NCBI GenBank assembly: GCA_963693285.1 | Contig: OY848917.1 | Location: 32,623,245 to 32,687,244 of the forward strand | Direction of reading: 5' to 3' | Length of the DNA: 64,000 nucleotides | From: Xestospongia muta | Taxonomy: Eukaryota > Porifera > Demospongiae > Haplosclerida > Petrosiidae | Shown here: piece after piece, positions 1 through 12,556 of the stretch | How positions within the stretch are numbered: the stretch's first letter is position 1 | Layout: each line of letters begins with the position of its first letter | The notes under the pieces: generated by a model | The model's database searches: none | What the model saw: only the letters and a program-made list of their open reading frames with translations | What the model was told of the DNA's origin: nothing | Made by a program: the position numbers and the translations under genes

Positions 1-1039
1 ATAATTTTGACAAAGTTCAGATTATTACAACATTACAAACCATTAACACACAACTCAGTACCACAATATGACTGATATAATGTCATTTAAAACAGATGAA
101 AACAGCACCTCCACCAACACAATATAAACCAGTAAACAAAACTATAACTCCACAACAATCATTCTTCAGCACTTGTAAAAGATGAAAGACACCATCAGTT
201 AGACTAGCAAAGACTAAAAATAAGGAAAAAGCAAATAAATAAATTTTTTTAAACAATTACACTAAATTGTATATGATGAAGAAAGTAGTATATGGTAGGA
301 CTAATCTAATATCAATGAATAATTAATAATATTTATCTTCTTCACTTTATAGATACTCTAATAATGTTATGTACAAAAGATAGAGCAAATAAGGTCATTG
401 ATGGAACAAAAAACAAATTGACACTAGAACAAACGAAAAAGATATTGAACAACTTATCAGATGAAATAATTGACTTAAAAATACTAACATACAGTATTAC
501 ATGACAAAAGAAACATGACAACTATTACAACAACTAGGTAAGATGGTATTACAGTGAATTACGATCACTAACACAAAACTACAGTAAGTATTAATTATCT
601 TGAATGGATGTGCTCTCATTATCAACTATCTACAACACATAGAATATGATAAAATGTGATGACTCTGTAGATGGTTTTACTGATAAGTATATTAAATGTA
701 TATATACTACAATAGATATCAATATATATAGATCATGAATTAACACATAATATGTCAATAGTTTACCTTCTACTTTGTAGGACATGTCTAAATATGGACA
801 TTCCACCAACTGCTGTATGGATTTGAAGTCAATCAAAATAGAGAAATTTTTATCATAGTTAACAATGATTATAAATAATTGAGTATTACACGTGTGAATT
901 ATTGTTACTCCACCCATTAATTGATTAAAGTTGTCATGAATATACTATTCCTGTTAAAAAGAGTAATTAGATCTTTACGGTCTAATTACATGTATTTAAA
1001 CTATATATAATACGATAATGTATTTTTATTTACGTATAG
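1..1039. other. AT-rich stretch, no confident gene
   Basis: I recognise no gene here. A minus-strand open stretch from 917 down to about 769 ends at a plausible donor (GAAG|GTAAAC read on the minus strand) and could be one exon. A plus-strand stretch at 351-504 after a TTTATAG acceptor is also open. Neither resembles a family I know, so both stay unassigned. Confidence 0.3.
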
Positions 1040-3560
1040 GAGGATGATCTCCATATTCATTTAACAGTAGAGGCTATATATTCTTTTGATCAATTTTGGA
1101 AAGTTCACCTAGAGGTTTACGTTTTATATCCAGACTCTAATAATCTAATAATCAGTAAATGTTGTGAGATAGTTAGCAGTCAAATAGTACGTTTGTCAGC
1201 TCCCCCATCATCACTGCTAGAATTAGATTTGGAGAAAGGTTTATTGATTCCAGTCATTGGACAGGTATAATAAATTATTGATACATTACATTATAGTACA
1301 TCCTAGTCTACTATAAGTATCAAAAATCCCCTAACTAGTGGTATATCAACTTCCATTTTTTTGTATTTTCTATTTATAGAAATATACAAACTATGGACAA
1401 CATCATCCTCTGAAGTATTGTGGAACTCCTGTTGTTTTAGCTCCTCTTCTTATATATTCTGATGACACTAGCGGGAATAAATCCAAGAAATGGAATAAAT
1501 TCAATGTTTGGTGTTTGACTCTTGCTTGTCTTCCTAAACATGAGGCACGACAATTTCAGAACATGCACTTTATCTCCTGCTCCAATCATCTCTCAGCTAT
1601 TGAAATGAGCAGACCCATAGTGGATGACATGTTAGCTCTTGAAAAGGGTGTCCACATGTTCGATGCATTTTCAAATTAATAAGTGCTAGTAATTATCCCA
1701 ATAATCTGCGCTTTGTGTAATAATGTCAGAGCATCAGAGATTGTAAACCATCTTGGTAGTAAGGCAACAAGACTTTGTCAGATATGCATGGTTAGTTAAT
1801 TGTGTGTGGTTAGAGCATTTTAATTTCTTGTGTTACATAGACCAGTGATCCCACAACACTGGGTGAAATACGCTCGAAGGAGCTAGCAATGTGCCATATT
1901 CACAAGATAGAAAGAAAACAACTGTTACTGCAAGACATGAAGAGAGGACAAAATATGGAATGAGAGAGTCTGCCAATCCATGGTTTGATTTGTCAACTGA
2001 TTTCTTCAGGTACATATAGCACTAAGTATTAACTCTGTCTATCTGAAGCAAAAAATTCTTCTCATAACAGATCTATTCCAGTTGAGACTCTTCACACCCT
2101 TCTTCTGGGAGCATGCAAATATATGCTCCATCAATTTATGGACTCCAGAAATACATCTGAAAAGAAGGAGATATTAGCCAAAATATCATCTTTCCACATT
2201 ATGATTTTTCAACTAGAGTATCTGGTAACATATGCTATCATTATAAATCCTTTGTAGGAAGAGATTTCAAAGCATGGATACAAATGGGATTGTTCATTGT
2301 TCCATCTTATTTAACAGACTCTGAAACAAAGTGCTGGTACCTTCTCTCTAAGGTATATGTATAAATGGACAAAAATCAACATTTTTGATCTTTCTGTTAG
2401 ATATTCTGAACCCTCTATTGTATCCCCTTGTCTCTTGATAGTATCACTGATATTAGATCCATATGCAATGAGTTTGTAGAGTCAACTGCTGATTATATGC
2501 CAGAATATTCTCAGAGGTTGAAGACACATCTCTTTCTTCATATTGCTGATCACTTGACAGATTTTAATCCATCTGATTGCTACAACACAGAAAGGTATAT
2601 TGAGTTGGAAGTAATGTAGGCTGTACATAATTTTTATGCAGATATGAATCATTTAATTCATTAATGAGGACTCAGAACATATATGGCAACAGACATTCAC
2701 CCAGCAAGGACATTGCATATAATTTTGCTGTCTTAGAGCACTTACAATTTATTTGTAGTGGTGGATATTATCATGAGACAAAGTGAGTGAATAATCTTAA
2801 TATATAAACTAAATATGATGTTACATATAAATAACAAGGAGACCTTTATAACAATCCTCAAGTACAAACATACTTGAACTCTGTTCCTCTCAGACATCTC
2901 TATCAAGATAAGTCAATTTATGTCTCTGGAGCTTTAAGGAAGGTACGTAAAGACAATGATTATTTATTTACCTTACATCCTAATACATAGCTGAAACATG
3001 GAACTGTTCCATGTAAATTGCTCGATGTTCGTACTTCAACATTGTTCAATATTTCATCTGTGTCTCTTAAAACATATCTCCGTGATTTCAATTGTAGCAT
3101 ATGTCTTCATAGCTCCCTGACATTTGATTCCAATGTCCTCAGCTATCAAGCTGTTGTATCACAGCAAAAAGTCATAGTCAACAGAGGGGACTTTGTCAAA
3201 GTTAACAGTGCAGAAGTAAGGTCATACTTTTGTAACTACTCTTTATTACTAGTGATTATTCTTTAGGTGTCTTATGGAATTTTGTTAGCTATTTTTAATG
3301 ATCAGGGAACGTCCAATGATATTAGTATTGTGAGGGAGTTGAAAATGCAAACCACGATAAATAGATTGCCTCTACTTACAGAATTTGATTATCCACTTCT
3401 TGAGCTAACAACTAGTTTGTTTGTTTTATCCTCTTCCTCTATTGTGTCTTCTGTGTCAGTAGTTCATGTGTGTAGTAGTTTGTGTCATATAGTAAGTAAA
3501 AGTTTTGTACATGACTATTCAAATGTTTTGTTTTGCTTAAACATTTATTGTATTGTATAG
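1040..3560 (+). pseudogene. Transposase-like pseudogene (SDDTSGN family), with introns
   Basis: At least eight exons with GT-AG borders can be followed: 1040-1264, 1380-1790, 1841-2009, 2071-2352, 2401-2594, 2642-2782, about 2838-2942, and the 3000-3500 block. Conserved blocks read in order: YSDDTSGNKSKKWNKFNVW, then a CxxC-like LCQIC, TLGEIRSKELA, YGMRESANPWFDL, IPVETLHTLLLGACKY, KSFVGRDFKAWIQMG, a histidine-rich HLFLHIADHL, and RTQNIYGNRHSPSKDIAYNF. From memory these blocks match a long transposase-like protein family common in fungi and found in some animals. The copy is broken. Two adjacent in-frame stops lie at 1677-1682, with the conserved frame continuing beyond them. Frame changes fall near 1935-1955 and near 2200-2210. 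The intron at 2595-2641 splits a codon cleanly, so the ancestral gene was spliced. The exact class name is uncertain. Confidence 0.6.
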
Positions 3561-3830
3561 TTATAATTTTTTAAAAATATGAATACTATTAAAAAATATG
3601 AATATTCATTAACAAGTTGTATCATGCTAGTTGCACGTTCTCTTTCAATAATGTGATCATACGGTATCAGTTCTAATTGTTCAAGTTGGACACTGCCCCA
3701 ATATGCCGAATCAAACGTAACTATAATACGATTTGAATCGTCACTGACATAAGACCTGATACAAAATTTATTCTTGGCTAGTCTGGCGTTGCCGCCCACA
3801 AATAGAGAAGAGTCGACAATGCTAGAGTAG
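3545..3830 (-). CDS. Unrecognised minus-strand coding fragment
   Basis: The open frame runs leftward from about 3830 to a stop near 3545. It is richer in CpG and looks more protein-like than its surroundings, with alternating charged and aromatic residues such as FDSAYWGSVQLEQLELIPYD. No start codon is visible, so it would be an internal or last exon. I do not recognise the family. It could be part of a transposon on the opposite strand to the pseudogene beside it. Confidence 0.3.
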
Positions 3831-3889
3831 AGTGGAGCGGGAAATTGCTACTTGACAGAGCGAATCTAAGTAAACTAGTAGAATGGAGA

Positions 3890-4096
3890 CAGAGTTTAAG
3901 AACAAACTCCTGAAGAAGTAATCTCATATATTTAAGGAACATGCTCCCTCTATCGACGATACTTCCTTGGATGATATCTAACGGTGTAAATCGATGGATG
4001 TAACTTACTGCAACTCACAGGGAAATTGTCCAGCTACTTGGTGACCATGTGAAGATCAAGAGACTGATCAATGAATTGATCTGTCCACTACCTCAG
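3890..4096 (+). pseudogene. SAM-like domain fragment, copy 1
   Basis: This fragment has a loose SAM-domain look: it ends in REIVQLLGDHVKIKRLINEL followed by ICPLPQ and a GT donor at 4097. The helix-5 pattern LLGDHVKIKRLI is what suggests SAM. Stops interrupt the frame upstream (AAGTAATCTC near 3915 and a TAA near 3979). A diverged second copy lies at 6815-6990, and both share the tract GATCTGTCCACTACCTCA. No intact gene surrounds either copy. Confidence 0.35.
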
Positions 4097-4639
4097 GTAC
4101 AGACTGTACAGTAATTATAGAGTTTAAAAAAGACATGACATTTAATTATTGTGTGGGTGTGGCTCTATTGACCTATTTACAGGACATTAGGAGTCCTTTA
4201 ATAAGACCAGGTCATGTACAGAAAATAAAAAAATAATCTTATCAATGTCCTCAGATGAGGATAACTTGTCAGATGACATATATGATTTAACATCAGATAT
4301 TCTAATACTGATCTCCTCCACTATATCAGTGTTATCATTAGTAGATTCAACCAGTTATCTACCACTAAACAACCAGTAATATCAACTACACATAATAAAC
4401 TAGTAATATGTAGATATGTAGAGTTTACTATACACAATGATAGGATAGATTTAATAATATAATGTGACTTTGATCTCTTAGTCTGTCCATGAATAAAGAG
4501 TAAACTTTATCATTTGTAGTATAATTTATGTATACCTAGCTTCTAACTTAGTCTATGATCTTATTCACCTTCACATTGTTCTAGAAGTCTTTTATACATC
4601 CTTTAATTGTTTTAATTATGTCTGTTTTTTTCTTTTTTC
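4097..4639. other. No gene seen
   Basis: AT-rich sequence without a supported open frame. The only notable point is the stop-rich sequence between the SAM-like fragment and the recombinase-like remnant. Confidence 0.4.
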
Positions 4640-5520
4640 AAGTTTCTACTGTGAACATAACTGATCACATGCTTTTGTATACCTGTAGTTATGGGCCACT
4701 GGACACCTCACTGAATGTTATCCACTACTCAGACTACAAAGGAAAGACCATGTTGTACTTGACGGAATACAAAACAGCCAGTTCTACAGGATCACAACTT
4801 GTAAAGTGTCTACAAGACATATACTTCATGGACATACTGGGAGATTACTTACTCTGTTACAGGAACAAAATTCCCAACAGCTGCAACAGTGACTTGGTTT
4901 TCCTGGTAAGTGACCGAGGATGGAAACGAATGCGTGAACATGCGTAGGTAGGTTTTAGCATTCTGTTGTTACCTTTATGTTGTGTGTTCTATCAACAGAC
5001 TGACAGTGGGCATGCTTATGATGAGACAAACTGGAGCTGATACGTCCATGATACAATATTCAACACATATACTGGAGCACACGTTTCCATATATACCATA
5101 CAATCTGCCTTCATTACTTACGCTGGAAAGAATAGCTCCAAAATGGTGATGGGCAGTCCGGCATTATTGATGCCACACTCGTCAAAGTACCAACAGGCCA
5201 TTTACAACAAGAGAATGAATCAAGAACAACTGGACCCTGGATTAGAGTTTGCAGCCAAGTGGCTTAAACAGGCAATGGAATCTCCATCTCCCTGTCTAGT
5301 CAAGGAACCCACAAGAATGAGTACTCCCTCCCCCTTGCAATCAACATTAAAAGCAGCAGTGATGAGGAAGCCACAATGGTGATAAAAGGATACATGGTTA
5401 CTTTCTTTGGTACAGATTCTACTAGGATAAATCCAAAAGTACTCTTCACGAAAGTTGTCAGCACAAAGGCTTTGACAGGATCCACTCTTCTAAATGAGAT
5501 TGTGGAAACTACCATCTAAA
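4640..5520 (+). pseudogene. Tyrosine-recombinase-like remnant (Crypton-like)
   Basis: A first exon (4640-4902) carries TMLYLTEYKTASSTGSQLVK, then LLCYRNKIP and SDLVFL, and ends at a GTAAGT donor. The next exon starts after the CAACAG acceptor at 4998 with TDSGHAYDETNWS and is broken by a TGA at about 5038. It resumes as YTGAHVSIYTIQSAFITYAG and then LLMPHSSKYQQAIYNKRM. The order (beta-strand YKT block, R in a Y-L-x-x-Y-R block, a lFl-t-x-G turn, then HSS...Y) is what the C-terminal half of a tyrosine recombinase looks like. The final Y in QQAIY would be the nucleophile position. The 5302-5519 tail is open in another frame (ends IVETTI). There is one in-frame stop and no N-terminal half. Assignment is by motif order only. 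Confidence 0.4.
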
Positions 5521-6814
5521 ACTAGGCTCTTGTTGGGAGGAAAAACTCAAAACTTTGGTTGCAGGACTCGATTGGTTCTACATGCGTTAGAAGAACCTGT
5601 ATGAACTGAGAACTCCTTTCAACTAACTTCTAGTAATGCAGACATGATCTGACAGCAGAGATACTTTGTAAACAATTCTGTATAATGTAGTTGTATTTGT
5701 AATCGTGTTTCTTTTTTTAGCAGTTATTGCATTCCTAACCATGACTAAACAACCTATATGAATATATATGGTAAGGTGAGATTTAGCTGCACTATTCAGA
5801 TTAGTTACCTTGTGCTAAAGGTACTCAGCAATTAAAATTTATCTTATAACATTAGTTGGTATAGTAAACCACATATATTGTTAAGTTAATAACAACTTTT
5901 ACTAACTTATTACAGTATGTCTTTATTGATATAGACCTACTTTGGACAGATCACAAATATCTAAGAGTTCTTAGTTATGTAAAGGTAATTGTTATGTTTT
6001 AAAAAAATCTTTTCAATGTTTCTGTTTTCTTCACAGAAACAAATGTATTTGTCAAAAGAAAAAAAGGAAAAATGATGAGGTATGTGTTCATTGCTTGTTG
6101 TAAGAAGTAGAAAATAAAAATTATTTAGGCTTTCTTCTAACTAGACATCATATTTCTTATACCTACTCAATTTGTAATAAAGTTTTATATCAATCATGTA
6201 CTGGACAACTCAACTAACCGGTACATCCTACATAGTTAGCTTTAAAAGAATCAATAAATTTGAGTTCTTTATTCTCCCAAAGCTTTTTAATGCTTGTTAA
6301 TTTATTATCATATGTTCATGGAATGTCATCTCATCAGGTTCTTCTTGAAGAATGTTAAATGTTTAATATTATCTCACTCTGTCTGATGTTGTATATCTTT
6401 GATTATAGACTATAAATTTAGTCTCCAGTTTCTTTATATCATTATATATGTACATTATAAGATCTAACACATACTCACTAACTTGTCTATATATCAACAA
6501 CAGAGTTCTTATGTGGAACTATTGAAAGCATTAAAGATCAGGTAAGCTACACCCTCTCATTATCTCTTATATTATTATGTCATGATAAAATATGGATTTA
6601 GTAACTATAAAGAGGGCGGAGCTACACAGTGTGTTCTTTCACATGAAGTCAATGTCAGGTATAGAACTAATTATAAAGAGCACACTGCTTAATTATTTTT
6701 AGATGAGTGTTGATTCTCAAAACTAAGTAACTAAGCAGATGAGGTTAAGTTTATGATTACTTTTAGTAACAAATCTAAAACGATAGTGGCGTTTATGTTC
6801 AAAAAGTCTAAGCA

Positions 6815-7085
6815 GACTAATTGAATGAAGAAGTAGTCTCTTATATTAAGGAGGATACTCCTTTATATTTGTCATCATAAAATTGATGGATTTATCTTAC
6901 TACTGAAGAATATCTGAGTGAAATATTCCAGCTGTTTGGTGAAGGTCAAGATTGATTGATGAATTGATCTGTCCACTACCTCACTGTGTCTTCTTTCACA
7001 GTCTTCCTGTACAACATGTATTTGACAAAAAGAAAAAGGAAAAGTCATTGGGTATGTGTTCATTGCTTGTTGTAATAACTGCATA
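6815..7085 (+). pseudogene. SAM-like domain fragment, copy 2
   Basis: This is a diverged copy of the 3890-4096 fragment. Pieces in different frames read VVSYIKEDTP, KIDGFILL, TEEYLSEIFQLFGE and LIDELICPLP, which follow the order of SAM helices. The paired tract TGTATTTGACAAAAAG..GTATGTGTTCATTGCTTGTTG downstream (7017-7076) matches 6041-6102. Each half of the duplication has therefore been separated by later insertions or rearrangement. Frame shifts make both copies non-coding. Confidence 0.35.
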
Positions 7086-9598
7086 AACAAAATTTAGATC
7101 TTCTGACTGAATATCAAAATTTCCTATACCTTCTCCATTTTCAGTAGTAACAACAAATGCTATGAAGTAAAATACCTTAAACTCAGTAGTTCATAATGAC
7201 ATATTAACTACAATGTCTACATGTATCATGTTGTATACTATGAGTACATCACATGAAGAAATTGACATCTGTTGTGAGTGACTTATTGAAAATCATCCAG
7301 TTTTTAAAGATACTGAAGATACTCACTTTATGAGTTGAATTAAATATTATTTTAAAATGTTCTTTAACCAATATCACTTTAGGACTGTTGGAAAAGAAAC
7401 TTCCAATGAAAGTTAGTAATCTATGTTGTCCAGACAAATATAAAAGTACTGGTATTGATATTAATCAAAACAAGGACAAACTGGTTGACTTACCAGAACC
7501 ATCATCATCTGATAGAGAAGTATATGATCATGTGGAAAGACTAAGTAATAACTATATATTAGTGGGTCTGGTCTTTTAATGCATTATTAGCATGTTAGAG
7601 GAGACCTATCCAATTAGACATTAATGGATACAAAAGAACAGACCAGATGTACAAGACATTTTAGGTCTCTACTCTGTTTCTTTGAACCATAATTTGTAAG
7701 TTTTTTATATCAAATATATACTTTACATTATAGTTACTTTGATAGATCCTGAAAGAGTTTTCATCATTGGTTACCTTGTGTGATATGTCCACTGTTCTCA
7801 TCAATTTCATGTTACAATAGCTACTCTAATATGATGAACTGGTAAAAAAAGAAAAGAGTGAAAGAATTATTATTGCAATTGTTCAAGACACAGCATAATT
7901 CTAATGATCAGAAAAGTGTATGAATAAAATATTAGACTCATACTTTATAAATACATTTATTTCATTATTTATCACTTAAGATTACTTATGGTCTTCTTCT
8001 CATGAGATGTTTTCTCAGTAATAATAAGGATGTTAACATTTTTCTTCCATTTGAGGTATATAATGTTTTAATAACTTGTAATCATAATGAGTAATTGTTC
8101 TTATTTCAAGGTAAGATATTGAATATTGAATATTGAAACTTTAATTTAATCTACTTCTTATACATGACCTGTGAATGTCTGATCTCAACATGTGCTGTGG
8201 TATGTTGTATTGTCTCATACTATGTTTATTGAATTAAGTATCTTAGTAAATGTTGAAACATCTCACTCTTTTGGAGAAGGTTGTCTGCTCCATCAAGTCC
8301 ACTCATAACCTTATGTCATAAAGATCTGATCTATTTGTCTGGAATAACTGGTGTCTGTAACATTCTTTGAAAAAGGATTTGGTAATGTTAACTGAAATTG
8401 TTTAATAATAGATTGAGAAGTTAATGAGTCCAATGAAGTGAGAGGTATTGATACAGTGAGTTGAGTATATTTTGTTATATAATATTCTCTAGGATATTTT
8501 AAATGTAACTTTTTGGAGATGCTCAGTCAGTGTCTTAAAACCAAAACCTAATAGTGAAGATAAAGCTACTAAGGGTTAAAAATTGATATATGGTAATTTG
8601 TACATGAACTTTGTGATGATTAAAGTTTCTGGACCAGGTAAGTGATCTCTGAGTTACACAATTCTTGTCTCACATATATCTCTTCTCATCAGAACTATAA
8701 CTTATAACTCAACGTTTGTTAATCTTCTCACATTAAGTAGACACTCCTCTTTAGAAGAGGGCATAAGAAGCAAGAAGCTATTTCACAGAGTGATAGTATC
8801 AGGTTAGTATAAACCTCATGATAAATTATATCATATTATTATATTGTGGTTCATTGGTCTATATATGTTATATAAACCTGTCAACTTAGTATTTTGTCAA
8901 GAAGATTACCTTCAGGTCTATGACCTTGTACAATACATTCCTTTGTCATCAAGTTTATATATACAATGTGTATAGACCTTTAAAGTATGATATATGTGTT
9001 ATATATGTGACTATAAATATGAAAATGGTATCAAATGTGTAAATGAATTTTGAAAAAGTGTTTGCATAGAAACAGTTGCTATGCATGTATCTTGAGCAGG
9101 AAGTCAATGCAATCTAATGAAGGACAGTCATTGAGCTTCTCACATACCAAGTGTTAATGACTTCCTGTTAATAATGTTATTATGTATTTGAATACAATGT
9201 TATAGGAACAAAAAGTGAATTTTATTTCAATCTGTTTTATTAGATATTTACTCCATATATCATGTAGTGACATACCCACTAACAAACCAAATAGGACTAT
9301 TGAGATATCCACTACAACAAAGGAAGACCTGGCAATGAGACATTACTTTAAGCAGAAGTATTATTAATGGAGGTCAGTTGTTAGTATGACATACAACAGT
9401 ATAATATTAAGAGGTATACCTGTTGTAAGTCTGTTATATAAAGTGTTTAATAGCTCTTTATGATAACTTAACTATGAAGTAATAATGTCATTGATGTACT
9501 AAGCTTTGATCCACACTTTTCATACTCACACATAATATAACTAGAATGAACACAGTGTATCTTTTATTACTAATTGATTGATTAAGTCACTAACTAGT

Positions 9599-9865
9599 CT
9601 AGTATTATCAAAGATACTGGACTTCCTGTTATATGTGTTATGAGTAAATTACAAATCACAGTTATGACACTCCCTCATAGATAATAATGTATGGTATGTT
9701 TATAACCTCAAATCAATATAATAATAAGCATATATATCTAGTATTTTCAAAGATACTGGACTTCCTGTTATATGTGTTATGAGTAAATTACAAACCACAG
9801 TTATGACACTCCCTCATAGATAATAATGTATGGTATGTTTATAACCTCAAATCAATATAATAATA
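9599..9865 (+). repeat. Direct tandem duplication, 139-bp period
   Basis: The block starting CTAGTATTATCAAAGATACT at 9599 recurs at 9738 with only a few differences. Each copy is about 128 bp, and they are separated by a short AT-rich spacer. It contains no open frame. Confidence 0.85.
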
Positions 9866-10108
9866 TACATCATAGTAAGTATGAAGTGTTGAGACAATAG
9901 TTTTAATAACACTAGAATAATGAGACTATTTTGAATGGACACTTGTATCCTTGTGATAATATTAGTAATGACACTATCTTTGTTAATATTGGACTATAGG
10001 AAATAATTAGTTAGTAGATGGAGAAACAGTATAACATTGAGATGACTGTTATTGTATACTATCATGTTACTATGTATGGGAAAAACAAAATATAAAGACT
10101 ATATATAT

Positions 10109-10280
10109 ATTATCACTGACTATATTAAAATGACTGATATATGTCAGTATTGTATAATACATTATCAATTACAATGTGTATTATATACTGTATACAATGT
10201 AGTGATAGCACAAACACTTAAGTCACTTATTTAAATACACCATAAAATCACTAACTTGTAAACAGATACTTATAAAGTAT
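10109..10280 (+). repeat. Dispersed repeat, copy 1 (partner 12654)
   Basis: About 170 bp from TATCACTGACTATATTAAAA to CAGATACTTATAAAGTA matches 12654-12826 with scattered substitutions and a small indel. It contains a TATACTGTATACAATGTA core. It is non-coding and may be part of an unclassified short element. Confidence 0.8.
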
Positions 10281-11948
10281 ATTGTAATGAGGAAAGCATA
10301 TATTATTGTACATACATTATGACTATAGTAAAGAGAAAGAAAGCAGAGACCAAAGGAAATCAAAATATTCAAAGGAGCAAACAATTGTTACTTATAGATA
10401 TCTAGAACAGTATGAATAAGATAACTACATGTATGTATGACATATATTGAATAAATAAATTATACTCTTTATTAGATTATGACAGACGTATTAAAAGATA
10501 AATGCTGACTATATCAATAATATAATTTAGTTCTCTACTTTTATTATATGAAGCAGAGACTGTCTATTCACATTTCTTATTAGTGATAGAACAGATTATC
10601 ACTGTAGTACCTTTCTTGTCCTTGTATGGTATTCAACAACATTTTGTCTTTTTTATATAGACTATTTGTCAAATGTCAATGTATAGTCTTATCAACATTA
10701 CCCACTGTATGATAGTTCACTTTATAATATAACATTATAGCTTATTATTTTTTTTTTACATTTCCAATACTGTACTTTGCAATGGTAATGTTGTGATATG
10801 GAGGCAGCCATCTCCTGTCACTGATTTAAGTAGCTATGGACCTGTGGTACTCTTTCTCCACAAGTCAGAAAAATCAGTACATTAACTATCATACTGTACA
10901 TGTCCAGTACTGCATGTCTTGTTCCAGGACATCATAATACTAGGATGACATACTTGTAATGTAAGGACCATCCCAGTATGTTTGTATGTTCTAGGGACCT
11001 CTGGACACTTTGTATTAAAGGATATGGATGCTTTCCTTCATGCTAAGAACCATTTATAATGTACCAAATATCCTAGGTTACTTATACTAGAGACTTTAGG
11101 AATATCTTTAAATAGATGAGACAAAATGTGTCAGTACTGGACATCACTTGTGTTTTAACCTATTATATTTAGTGTTGATAATTATCAGTGACAGTCAAGT
11201 ACTAGACCCACTACTGATTTAGTAAGTAGTATAGTACAATATCAATATTCAATAGACCCAATATGAGAAACCATTAATAGTCCTCCTAATTACTACAGTG
11301 TTAGAAGGAAATTAGTACTATTGTATAATATCAATGTCTTTGTAGTGTTTATATAACATTGAACTTGTTATGTCTTCTAAACTAATTAACAAATACTATA
11401 TAGTATGACTTTATCATACCCCATTTTGATAGAAAGGGTCTGGTGATACTCAATAAAAATGTTGTACAAGACATAAGATTTCCAAAGTCCCATTTACATC
11501 AGAGATTGTCATAATGCCCCGCCCTTTATACATGATGTAGTCTAAAATGGAATCTGAAAATTGTGAAGTGATTCACATTGTAACTAACAAAATGATATTC
11601 ACCTAAAGAATGGATAGACTGAAGCTAATGCGTTATTTCTACAATGTAATGTCAGCATTTTATAGAAAGAAACCATCTTAGTTTATTAGTTATACATTGT
11701 TTACATAACTTAATTTGTAATGTCATATCTGTCCACATGTAATTACATGTGTCAAATGTACAAACCTTACTATTATGTTTCACCAGAGTGCTTCTCCATG
11801 GAATGGGTGTGGCATGTGAGACTACATTTTATCTATTCTAGCTGTTCATAAACAAAATATTATATAATATACATGTGTATGTATGGACATGAAATATGTA
11901 ATTTTATAATTGTTCAGCTAAGATCCATTAGTAATTACATTACATATA

Positions 11949-12556
11949 CCGTAGTTCCCCGAGCAAGTACCCACCTCTATGTAAGTGTCCACCCTCATAT
12001 TGTTGTCCTTAAAGGAAAATGTCAATTCCCTGTGCAAGCGCCCACCACTATCCCACCCTCTTAGATTTGTGGTTATGTGTTAAGCAAAGAGAAACAAGTT
12101 AGGCTAGCAATTTTCTAAGTTTAGACATTATAGTTTCGTTATCTTTTCTTCTGTTTGGAATTAAAAGGTCAGCTCACAAGGCACTTCTAAACCACCTTGC
12201 TCAATGGAGGATCTTCTTTTGTCCTTGACTGTACAGCGTATCGTTATTGTGAGTCGAGAAGCTTGTCAAACTGCTTATCCCATTCTCTAAGACACTTTCT
12301 GTCTACACTATACTTCTTTGCTATAACAGATACATTGTGCTCTGGGTGAGTTCTCAGAGCCTCGACAGCTTCAACTTGTACATCATACATATGGAATGTG
12401 TGATGTAGACAGCTTCAACTTCATGGTGATTAATTAATTATTTATAAGTGGGTGCTTACTAGAAGCCATTTTTGAAAAATCACATGTAAGTGCCCACCCC
12501 TTTCAAATTCCAAATGAACTGTAAGCGCCCATGGGCGCTTACTTGGGGAACTATGG
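11949..12556 (-). mobile_element. pogo-like (Tc1/mariner) short element with TA target site
   Basis: Terminal inverted repeats of about 26 bp begin CCGTAGTTCCCC at 11949 and, read inward on the other strand, CCATAGTTCCCC at 12556. The element is flanked by TA on both sides (11947-11948 and 12557-12558), the target site of the Tc1/mariner superfamily. The 608-bp length is too short for a transposase gene. A helix-turn-helix fragment on the minus strand shows it is a deletion derivative of a pogo/Tigger-type parent. Confidence 0.8.
12244..12390 (-). pseudogene. CENP-B/pogo N-terminal helix-turn-helix fragment
   Basis: Read on the minus strand from 12390 to the stop at 12244-12246. The peptide includes YDVQVEAVEALRTHPEHNVS, then VIAKKYSVDRKCLREW and DKQFDKLLDSQ. 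The pattern N-x-S-V-x-x-x-A-x-K-Y-x-V-D-R-K-x-L-R-x-W is the DNA-binding helix-turn-helix of pogo-type transposases and CENP-B relatives. The DDE catalytic region is absent. It lies within the short inverted-repeat element, which supports a pogo origin. Confidence 0.7.

Larger units (their letters stand above)
5521..11948. other. Long intergenic region, no intact gene
   Basis: Strongly AT-rich sequence with short open frames that have no recognisable domains. Items seen inside are a second SAM-like fragment near 6815, a 139-bp tandem duplication at 9599, a dispersed repeat at 10109, and a segment at about 8778-8935 that recurs near 59530-59650. A short inverted repeat (AGGAAGTCAATG against its complement) spans about 9099-9170. 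I find no tRNA or rRNA pattern by eye. Confidence 0.5.

Noticed and set aside
11873..12064. 63-codon plus-strand open frame
   Set aside because: It overlaps the left end of the pogo-like element, has no domain, and arises from the terminal inverted repeat sequence.
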